Source: Molanna angustata (Eukaryota; Arthropoda; Insecta; Trichoptera; Molannidae). Taken from it: a stretch of DNA of 64,000 bases. Positions 56,040 through 64,000 of this stretch are shown here, one piece after another. The stretch covers positions 29,681,563-29,745,562 of the forward strand of contig OY754980.1 in NCBI GenBank assembly GCA_963576475.1, read 5' to 3'. The notes beneath the pieces were generated by a model. It was not told where the DNA came from and searched no databases. It saw only the letters and a program-made list of their open reading frames with translations. Position 1 is the stretch's first letter. Every line of letters starts with the position of its first letter. The translations under genes and the position numbers were made by a program.

Positions 56040-56135
56040 AAAAATTAACTTCTCTCCTCTGACATGAAATAATTGGCACATAGCACTCTTTACAGGGTGA
56101 ATTGCCTTAAACAAAAAAAAAAAAAACTTATTCCT

Positions 56136-56457
56136 AACCTCAAATGGCAAAGATGTTGATAGCATTTTTCCTGAGACCAATTTCAATTTAATTTATAAAG
56201 CAATAATTATTAAAGACTAACCGAACCTAACCAAAAAATAAAGGGGAATGGGATTTACATACACATCGTATTATTATTTCACTGTCGTATTTTATTGCAT
56301 CCCGTATAATTTTCCTTAGATTCATCTGTCGCCAGATGCTAGTTCGATGATAATCGAAAAAATCATTCGTGCTTGCAGTCTCCACCGGATTAACTAGTCG
56401 ATATTTCCGAATGAACTCCTAGTATTAATATCATATTGTAAAACTAAAATATTTTAT
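56136..56457. other. No recognisable feature
   Basis: AT-rich spacer between the LINE and the SINE. Nothing found. Confidence 0.4.
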
Positions 56458-56680
56458 TTATTTATTTAATGTTGCTTCTCGGGCAACTAACAGGTACCAT
56501 GTCAAATATTCATTTAACACGCACTCAATAACAAGTTGCCTCATTCTGGAGACTTACAATATCAATCATTTCACAGGTCCAGACTGAAAACACAATTAAA
56601 AACTGTGTTTCCACCGGCAATCGAACCCGGGACCTTTGAAACAGCAGTCAGATACCCAACCAACTGAGCCCACGAATATA
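56458..56680 (-). repeat. tRNA-derived SINE, family 1, best-preserved copy
   Basis: On the minus strand: GTGGGCTCAGTTGGTTGGGT (A box with one extra G), AAAGGTCCCGGGTTCGATTG (B box), CCGGTGGAAACACAGTTTTT, CAGTCTGGACCTGTGAAATG, CAGAATGAGGCAACTTGTTA and CCTGTTAGTTGCCCGAGAAG, then an A/T tail. Its B-box part is the best match to the 61-62 bp units of the array at 32691-33358. Confidence 0.9.
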
Positions 56681-57072
56681 TTGATAAAATTGATTCCTTG
56701 AATATATGTTTTTTCTTTATCAATCATTTAATCTTGTTCAGTAAAACAATTTAATTTACAGTAGGTACAACTTGTTTGATTAAATTGGAGATGTGAGCGC
56801 TTCCAGGTATGAACACGCAAAAACTGATGTTATCTTGAATATTAAATAAATTATATTTAACGTTTAATATATTCATCATCCGACAGCGCATATATTTCCA
56901 AATATGGTGACCCCGACGTGATCTGAACACCCAACCTTCTGATACAATAAAGCAGTAATGTGGAAAAAACTCTTGACACTTGGAATAAATTGTTGAATAG
57001 CAATAATTAAATTGTACGAAAATGTTATTACATTTACCTACAAGTTGATAAATAGCTAAGATATCAAAAGCA
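56681..57072. other. No recognisable feature
   Basis: AT-rich sequence ending at the RTE target site. No gene. Confidence 0.4.
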
Positions 57073-58009
57073 ACGTTGTCAATCTTTTTTTAACTTGTAC
57101 ATTGATTTCTGCATTAGAGCCCTTAAGGATGAAAGCAAGGGTCTGAAATTGAGTACTGTAATGGTGCGAGATTTGATGTATGCAGACGATAAAGTTCTTT
57201 TAGCAGAAAGTATGGAAGAGTTACAGTATCTTGTAAGTATGGTATATGAAGGATGTATAGAGAATGGACTTAGGATGAATGCCAGCAAATCAAAGACAAT
57301 GGTCTTTGAAAAGAGTGAAAGCAGAACAGCGTGTAAAGTAAGAGTAGAGAACGAATGGCTTGAGCAAGTCGACGAATATGTATACTTGGGAAGCATATTT
57401 CAACGGAACGGACGACTCGATAAAGAGATCGAAAGAAGAGTTATGGCAGGAAACAGAGTGAATGGAGCACTGAGACCAATTATGAATGATCGCAACATAT
57501 CAAAGGATGCCAAAGTTGCCATTCATAACGCCATCGTAGTGCCAACCCTGACGTATGCAAGTGAAACCTGGACATCGCAGAAGACGCATGAAAGTAGAAT
57601 AAATGCAGTTGAAATGAGATCGTTAAGAAGGATTTGTAATAGAACGATGTATGACCGGGTAAGAAACGAGGATATAAGGAAAGAATGTAGGATTAAGAAA
57701 GATGTCATTACTAGAATGAAAGTGAACACATTGAGATGGTTTGGTCACATGGGGAGAATGAATGAGGAGCGCCTGACGAAGAAAATATACAGAGCGGAAA
57801 GGAATGGAATGAGAGGTCGGGGACGCCCAAGAAAGGGATGGCACGACCATGTGAACGAAATTTTGAAAGACGGAAATGTTAGAAGTGTGAGCAATAGACG
57901 AACATGTATGAGACGATGCATGAATGTGGACGAGGCGAGGGATGCGTGCCAGGATAGAAAAACGTGACATGGCGTGATGGTATGTATGTATGTATGTACG
58001 TTGTCAATC
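57073..58009 (+). mobile_element. RTE LINE insertion, 5'-truncated, perfect 12-bp duplication
   Basis: ACGTTGTCAATC stands at 57073-57084 and 57998-58009. The 913 bp between start in the middle of the RT and end in GGCGTGATGGTATGTATGTA, the GTAT tail of this LINE. Flanks and ends leave little doubt about the borders. The clean duplication and long open frame point to a recent insertion. Confidence 0.95.
57095..57967 (+). pseudogene. RTE reverse transcriptase, C-terminal 290 codons
   Basis: Open from the 5' truncation: FCIRALKDESKGLKLSTVMV, DLMYADDKVLLAESMEELQY with the catalytic YADD, GLRMNASKSKTMVFEK, YVYLGSIFQRNGRLDKEIER, VPTLTYASETWTSQKTHESR, MRSLRRICNRTMYDRVRNED and LRWFGHMGRMNEERLTKKIY, then GRGRPRKGWHDHVNEILK. 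This is the palm end, thumb and C-terminal region of an RTE-group protein. The endonuclease and the first RT motifs are missing, so no working enzyme can be made. Compared with the fragment at 4774-4926, about 32 bp are missing just before the stop, so the C-terminus is changed. Confidence 0.92.
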
Positions 58010-58628
58010 GAAACCTTATCAGTTTAGCAGTAATCTTTGTCTGTGCGTTTAGTTAGACTTGTTCTAATTTTGCCTTATCGATATGTTTCAAGTTTAGAAG
58101 TAACCTATAATTTATGTCTAGGTAAGAATCTTTGGAGTAGGTACGGACGAAATTATTTTAAATGAAATAATTGATATCACCCTTTCCTCCACTCCTACCC
58201 TTCTCCATTCCCCACCCACGCTTCATAAAATACACACACACATACATAGAATCCACACACATCACAATAATTGTACACTTACACCACACTTTTAACTAAT
58301 CACAAATATTTTTCTTTTCTTTTTTCTTTTGAATTGTCTTTGTTTTATTAATCTGTGGAACAATGTAATTGCCTTACTTTCTTTATTACTATTTTTTTAT
58401 TTATATAAAATATGTATTGGCTGTTTTGTTTCCTAAAATAAAAGTACAATAATACATTACGTTCCATAGTTTTAATTCACAAACTTTACAAGAGTTCTTA
58501 CTACTTTTGCTAGATACAACTAGCTTTAAGGGACAAAAATAATACTTTTAAGATTCTTTAAACTGAATTTACATCGCAATATTTGCAATTATTAAAAAAC
58601 ATGTATACAATATTAAAAAAAAACTTAC
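58010..58628. other. No gene seen
   Basis: AT-rich, with a CA-rich microsatellite-like part near 58225-58290. If the next exon is real this is its downstream intron. Confidence 0.4.
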
Positions 58629-58691
58629 CGTGCTCATCATTTTTTACTTTTTTGCAAAGTGAAAACATCTTATCCAGTCCTATTAAGCAGC
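58629..58691 (-). CDS. Candidate 63-nt host exon, gene unknown
   Basis: On the minus strand a long pyrimidine tract ending TTTCTTTCTAG precedes it and GTAAGTTTTTTT follows it. Two of three frames hit a stop within the first 21 bases. The third, after two bases, is open throughout and reads CLIGLDKMFSLCKKVKNDEH with one base left over. Exon length is 21 codons and start and end phases are equal. The mixed composition (Cys, Lys, Met, His) looks like real protein and not translated AT-rich repeat. It could join the candidate exon at 323-370 with the split codon GAG. I do not recognise the family. Other exons would lie outside the window or have been missed. Confidence 0.5.
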
Positions 58692-58929
58692 CTAGAAAGA
58701 AAAAAAAAAACAACGTCAATAAATACAGTAGAAAAACTTAAAAAAAAAACAATTTTTATTTGTCTCATTTGTACAAAACTATTTTTAACATATCAATGTA
58801 TTCTGTAAGACTTTTTTCTTTGCGCAGAGCTAATATAAATATTGAGGTCTAGTTAGTACATTAGTTTAAACATCGATTTCAAAAAAATCGATTCTGTTTT
58901 TTTGAGGAAAAGGTTCATTAATTTATACC

Positions 58930-59110
58930 GTAACCAGCCACAGGTGTGCGAGTGTGCGTAACCTTTTTAAAAGATACACGACATATGAGTGTAGGCCCAA
59001 ACACTAGTCTCGTCTCACCTAAAAAGGCAACATCCAGAATGGGTGGTGAACCTCATCGTTGAACTATGTGAGATGTTTTCTGAGAAATATTTGATAATCG
59101 AAAACATCAT
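58930..59110 (-). repeat. Dispersed repeat, partial copy of 39265-39565
   Basis: TACCGTAACCAGCCACAGGT, ACACTAGTCTCGTCTCACCT and AGAATGGGTGGTGAACCTCA match 39300-39430 in the same order and orientation. Confidence 0.75.
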
Positions 59111-60207
59111 TTCTTGATTTTATAAACGGAATTCCGGTTTTTAAATCAGTGTTTTTTCATTTATGCTGTGAGGTTGAGAAAGGCGTTGAGAACATGTTAT
59201 AATAAGCGTGACTGTGTTTTATATCTTGTGTATCACATGTATTTGTCCAGTCATTGTCTGTGTGCTTTGAATAAAGTGAAATAAAAAAAAATGTAATAAA
59301 TACATATGTAACTAATGATTATTTATCAATATTTTGACATTTTTTTTATACACGACCTCCCCCTGCACAAGCTTTGTCAGCTTTAGATTATGTTTTATAT
59401 GTATTATATTGTTTTAATTACAGTGTCCTTGTACACTAATATTTCTGGGGTGAAACTCTTATATGGTGTAAGTAAAAGATGTCTTTTCATTTACACTTTA
59501 TTTTACAACACGTTCAATACAATATAATATCAAGGTCAATACAATATACAATTATACGGAGGTACTCAATTAAACGGCGAAACACAGAATGCCGCGCCAC
59601 GCGCCCATTCAAACACTATATACACACACAGACACTCACATATATCATATTAATATATGTAATTTATGTATTGTAATAAATAATTTATGTATTAATTGTA
59701 ATAAGTGCATCATTTTGGAAGAATACAAAAATGAATCTTTTAAAACAGAAATAAGTCACATATATGGGAGGTGGGTGGCTGGCTGGCGATGGAGCGTGCC
59801 CTGCAGGTACCTAAGACAAACAACGTGTATGGAGATGAGATCGTACCAGGAAACATCTTGTAACGCATATTATTAACGCGTTGCCGATTAGGATAAGAAA
59901 TATTTTTAAGTCTGACGAAACGAAAATAGTTACTATAAAAAATACTCTTAAACATCTGTATCTGAAATCAAGCGTTCGTTAGACTTTGAATTATTATTGT
60001 TGATAAATTAAAGGTATATCTAATGTATATTATGTGTAAGGTTTATTTCAATTTTTTTTTTTCGAATTTCAATTTTTTTTAACCTTTAAATTTATGTTAA
60101 GTCTCTGTATCTTTAATATTTGAGATAAGTTTATTGAAATAATTATATGTGAAATTTATAATATTATGTGAAAAGAGAATCTGCTCTGCCAAAAAACTGC
60201 TTTGCAT
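59111..60207. other. No gene identified
   Basis: AT-rich with a GC-richer part (59575-59840). The 65- and 95-codon frames there have no known domain. ATATATCATATTAATATATG lies at 59640-59660. Confidence 0.35.
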
Positions 60208-60210
60208 TTT

Positions 60211-60534
60211 TTTAACAGATTTTTAATTATCTCAATAGAGACGAAGTTGGAATATTTACTGTAGGAGAACCGGGAAATCAAGGCACCTACAGGGCTTACG
60301 ACCTGTCATCGGCTGGTTTACGTGATCACTTTATGCGCTTGCGCAACGTTCACCAATTATGCCTTTTTGAAAGTTCTATATATTGTAATACTGAAATTGT
60401 TTTCGCTTGAAAATAAGGAATTTTTACGACAGCCATCTATGTGTGAAATTATAAACAACATTCTTATTATTTTTATTTATTTCACAGGGAAAAAAATCCA
60501 ATGTTTGCGCATATGCAATAATAAAAAAAATATT
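60211..60534. repeat. Hairpin-family repeat, rearranged copy
   Basis: TTTAACAGATTTTTAATTAT, CTCAATAGAGACGAAGTTGG, CATCGGCTGGTTTACGTGAT and TGCGCTTGCGCAACGTTCAC on the plus strand, an internal part with CAGCCATCTATGTGTGAAAT, then CAGGGAAAAAAATCCAATGT in the orientation opposite to that expected. The last part has been inverted or comes from a second copy. Confidence 0.75.
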
Positions 60535-61708
60535 CAACTGCTTTGCAGTTTGGCGGGAAAATAAAAATGTATTACTTTTTATTAAAAAATAAATATCTTA
60601 AAAAAAAAAAAATTTAAAATAAATACACGCGTATTACCTTTTTGATAAGAATGCAGTAAATTGATAGATAAAGGTAGATCTACAATAATAATATGTTATG
60701 AGCCACAAAGTGAGAGCACAATAATCGATGAATATATCGACAGCGGCTTACACTGAACAGTCGTTTATTTATCCCCTAAAATCTTCCGAAGAATACCGAA
60801 CTCCTGAATCGTAAATTCTCGTAAAATACCTATATGCTATACTGATCATCATCAATATATTACATGAGTATTATTTTAATTGCGCCTGGCGTCAAAAACC
60901 TTAAACCCGGCTCTGTGTACCGTCGCTAGTGAGTACTAAAAATGTATGTTTTTTTTTTTAATATAGAAATCAAATAAGCCCGCTCTTTGACACGATAAAA
61001 CGAAATGAATATTTTTATACGGTATTATATATATCCAGCTTCCAGGCGGTTTCGTCTTAATTTCACAATAATTTGACTGTCAAATAACGACTGTCGTAGC
61101 TGTCAAAACTTTAACGGGCCCCGTGCAATAAAATATTTATATCGAAAAAGTTTAATATCGATAAAACGGCTAATGGTTTACATTAAAAATGCCAATTACG
61201 GAATTGTTATTCACCATGTTTGCTTTGATAATAGCGAACCTTTGAACCGTTAAAGGTGGACGTTAAAACATCTGAATTATTTATACCGGGTATAATCATG
61301 ACGGAATAATTCTCCAACTCTAATGTGTGACGACAATTTTAATAAACATCATGAATTACATATTAATAGGATCATATAAGCTACTATCATACTAGAAGCT
61401 CAAATTTTCAAGTACAAACTATTAGGTCTTTAAATTACTGTTTATAAGTGATGATGCTTTTCGAAACAAAGAGTTACAGTTGTTAAAAAATGACGATTAA
61501 TTTGACAAATAAAACTTTTGAATAAAACACATACTACGTATTATACAAGTCATACACATATGAAAAGGTCCACATACATACATATATGTCAATATTTTAC
61601 TTTTTCATAGTACATATTATAATATTCTGTTTTTTTGTAAATGTTTTGATGAGCGTGGAAACAATAAATATATAAATAATGTCTGTTTGAGTTTGACTAA
61701 ATAAATAA
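60535..61708. other. No gene seen
   Basis: About 1.2 kb of AT-rich DNA without a frame of interest. Some short GC-richer words near 60890-60930 and 61090-61130. Confidence 0.4.
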
Positions 61709-62350
61709 TCCAACTGTCGATTCGTTCATGAGAATTTAATTCTCTGAATGAATCGACATTATCCAACTGTCGATTTGTTCAGGAGAACTTTGTTCTCTTA
61801 ACATATCGACAATGTTTCAAGCCAGGATACGCGAGAATTGTATGCAGAGGTCTACTTTTTTCACAGCTTTTCCAACTTTGAAGTCAAAAAACAGCAACTT
61901 AGAGGCTTCGCAGCATATATGTTCCATACACGGATTTACTCAGAATTCGGAGTAGAATATTTCGTGTGTCTGTGTGTGTGTGTGTGTGTCCGTCCCCCAC
62001 TTATAACTTTGATCCGCTCAATTTACAGAGCCCAAAATTTCAGAATATATAAACAGTTATAGGCCTACAAAACTTTTATACTCAGAAATTTGTATCTCAG
62101 AAACCATAAAAGCTAGGACTCTGAAAATTGGTATAAACATAGACAAATACAAAATCTCTAATTATTTTTTTTAATTCCAGTGTTTCTCAAACATTTTTTT
62201 AAGAAAAATATTTTTTTTATGATAAATTTATGAGTTTAACTGCCTATATTTACAATTTTTTTAAAAATATCGAAAAAAGCCGAAACACCCCAACTAGAAA
62301 ATTTAATTTTCTATAAAAAATAGTAAAATTGTATTAGCACATCTCAAATT
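61709..62350 (+). repeat. Dispersed repeat with GT/C tract, copy 2
   Basis: Begins with two tandem hairpins: CAACTGTCGATTCGTTCATG pairs with TGAATGAATCGAC, then CAACTGTCGATTTGTTCAGG pairs with TTAACATATCGAC. TTAGAGGCTTCGCAGCATAT, ACTCAGAATTCGGAGTAGAA, a GTGTGTGTGTGTGT run, CCGTCCCCCACTTATAACTT and CAGTTATAGGCCTACAAAAC follow. No coding. Confidence 0.8.
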
Positions 62351-63060
62351 CTATCTTCTACTTATTTATAGATATTATCTATTTTTTTTTATTTTTCTTT
62401 GTAATAATTCATTTCTTTCATAACCATTTAATAAGTGACCCATTGGTAGCTCCCATACAAAATAATTTAATGTGGCAACCACAGAACATTTAAGATATTT
62501 ATTAAGAAGTTCTTAAGGTACAGTACAGTACAAATATTAACGCAATGCGAGAATTAAAGAGTATAATATTTTAATTTGTATATTTAACTGGAAATGCTAA
62601 ATAATACTACAAAGTATGTAAGTTAAGTTGAAGTTTTAACATAAATGTCGCCACTGTATTAATTTATTTACCACTTAATACTCGTAAACAACGCCTAGTA
62701 ACAGACAACAATGCTAAGTTTTTCTCTGGAATTGTATATCTGAGAACTGCTTCTATGTATAGATAATTAATTTAACTCTCTGTTTGTATCCCTATGGAAT
62801 ATAATTTCAGTTTAAACTTGTCAAAATAAATGATATTTAAGTAAACCAAAACTATTTAAATATGATAATGAAAATTACAAAAATAAAATTATTATTCTTG
62901 TGTTTCACCTAATAGTGTCATAAGCATTGTATAAAATATAAATAAGTTTTTATTTTCCTTAAATTACTGTTGAAATAAATTAATATGATAATTTACACAA
63001 TGCGATATTCAAAGGTGAGTCGAGGCAGGTACTCGTTTTTATACTCTAAAGCCTGGCGTC
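62351..63060. other. No recognisable feature
   Basis: AT-rich DNA. No gene. Confidence 0.4.
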
Positions 63061-63070
63061 AATACAGGCG

Positions 63071-63200
63071 CACCGGACTGAGCGCATCAGATGGATTTTA
63101 GAATTCTTAGTATAGGAATTCATATAAGTGTCCACTGATCGGCACCGGACGGAGCGCATTAGACGGATTTTAGAATTTTTTGTATATGAATTTTGAATTT
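63071..63200. repeat. Two tandem units, 72 bp apart
   Basis: CACCGGACTGAGCGCATCAG at 63071 and CACCGGACGGAGCGCATTAG at 63143, each followed by TGGATTTTAGAATT or CGGATTTTAGAATT and a TATA-rich part. The GC-rich words stand out from the surroundings. Confidence 0.75.
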
Positions 63201-63335
63201 TTGTTTCAGGCAGGGGTGATCAACTTTTGAATATTCATTTTATTTTTCCATATAACTCCAAAACCATAAAAACGTTGAAAATTGGTATGAATATAGACAA
63301 AGTTCCGGAGTTTCTCAATTTTTTTTATTAAGTTA
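63188..63335 (+). repeat. Fragment of the GT/C-tract repeat
   Basis: GAATTTTTGTTTCAGGCAGG and TATAACTCCAAAACCATAAA match 63668-63790 of the next copy, so a small piece was duplicated in tandem. Confidence 0.65.
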
Positions 63336-63344
63336 AACATTTTC

Positions 63345-64000
63345 CAACTGTCGATTCGTTCAAGAGAATGAAATTCTTTTGTAGGAAGAGGCAGTTTAAA
63401 TCCAAGACGCGTGCATGAAGGAACATTTTGTATGGTGTAGTGGACTTTTTGCATGCTAAAAACACCAACTTAGAGGCTTCGCAGCATATATGTCCCCATA
63501 CATGGATTTACTAAGAATTCGGAGTAGTACATTTTATGTGAGTTTTGTGTGTCTGTGTGTCTGTCCCCCCCCCCCTTATAACTTTTGATCCGCTAGATTC
63601 ACAAAGCCTTAAATTTGAGAATATATGGACAATTTTAGGTACACAAAACTTTTATACTTATTATTTAGAATTTTTGTTCCAGTCAGGGGTTATCGACATT
63701 TTAATATTTATAGCATTTGTCCACATATCTCAAAAACTATAAAAGCCAGAAGGCTAAAATTTTGTACAAATATAGTCAAATAAAGTGTCTCGAAATTGAT
63801 TTTGAAAAATAGTTCCAGGGTTACTCAAATAGTTTTTATTAAGAAGCAAAAAATTGGTACGACAAATTTTTGTCTTTAAATGCCTTTATTTCCATTTCTT
63901 TTAAAAATATCGAAAAATGCCAAAAAATTTAAACTAGAAAATATAATTATCTATAGATAATGAATACATTATAGTAATATATCTCAAACTTTTTTTAACA
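63345..64000 (+). repeat. Dispersed repeat with GT/C tract, copy 3
   Basis: CCAACTGTCGATTCGTTCAA, TTAGAGGCTTCGCAGCATAT, AGAATTCGGAGTAGTACATT, GTGTGTCTGTGTGTCTGTCC, a C run, CTTATAACTTTTGATCCGCT. It ends in TCTCAAACTTTTTTTAACA at the window edge and may continue. Confidence 0.75.

Larger units (their letters stand above)
50494..56135 (+). mobile_element. Full-length I-group LINE with 12-bp target duplications
   Basis: AAACTTATTCCT stands at 50494-50505 and again at 56124-56135 directly after an A run (56113-56126). Between them lie a 5' UTR of about 370 bp, ORF1 (gag-like), ORF2 (endonuclease, RT, RNase H) and a short 3' UTR. The first As of the right copy may belong to the tail, leaving 9 certain bases. 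Gag with three zinc knuckles plus an RNase H after the RT place it in the I group in the broad sense. Two frameshifts and one stop make it inactive. Confidence 0.9.

Noticed and set aside
59479..59876. 65- and 95-codon frames
   Set aside because: Built on CA- and TA-rich simple sequence, with no domain.

Overview
The window reads as AT-rich, non-coding DNA from an insect nuclear genome. Lepidoptera is my best guess, from the RTE-type LINEs ending in GTAT repeats, the LINE 3' ends with an ATTGCC-loop-GGCAAT hairpin and the frequent TAGGTA motifs, but the sequence does not prove the order. There are no operons, rRNA genes or CRISPR arrays. Almost everything I can name is a transposable element or a repeat built from one.

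The only candidates for host coding DNA are two very short exons on the minus strand, at 58629-58691 and 323-370. Both have good splice sites, lengths divisible by three, and matching phases. If they are consecutive exons of one gene, nearly the whole window is one intron of about 58 kb filled with mobile DNA.

Layout. 1-10 kb: nested inverted repeats, LINE remnants, tRNA-derived SINEs, two snap-back MITEs (one flanked by TTAA) and a minisatellite. 11.06-17.59 kb: a complete BEL/Pao LTR retrotransposon with identical LTRs, a 5-bp target duplication and one open 1738-codon gag-pol frame. 17.6-23.4 kb: SINEs, copies of a repeat family with terminal hairpins, and a 16-bp minisatellite. 24.0-28.6 kb: a CR1/Jockey-group LINE with an open ORF2 and a damaged ORF1 start. 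29-40 kb: two TIR elements, an L2-like LINE remnant, an 11-unit array of SINE-derived B boxes beside a 110-bp satellite, and a GC-rich patch of unknown origin. 41-49 kb: LINE fragments, more hairpin-family copies (some palindromic) and SINEs. 50.5-56.1 kb: a full-length I-group LINE with target duplications and three coding lesions. 57.07-58.01 kb: a 5'-truncated RTE insertion with a perfect 12-bp target duplication. 58-64 kb: the candidate exon, further repeats, and two copies of a repeat with a GT/C tract.

The BEL element carries everything needed for an LTR cycle (gag, protease, RT, RNase H, integrase). The CR1-like LINE encodes endonuclease and RT and could move itself and related 3' fragments. 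The SINEs, MITEs and foldback repeats are non-autonomous. All family assignments come from reading motifs; no database search was run.
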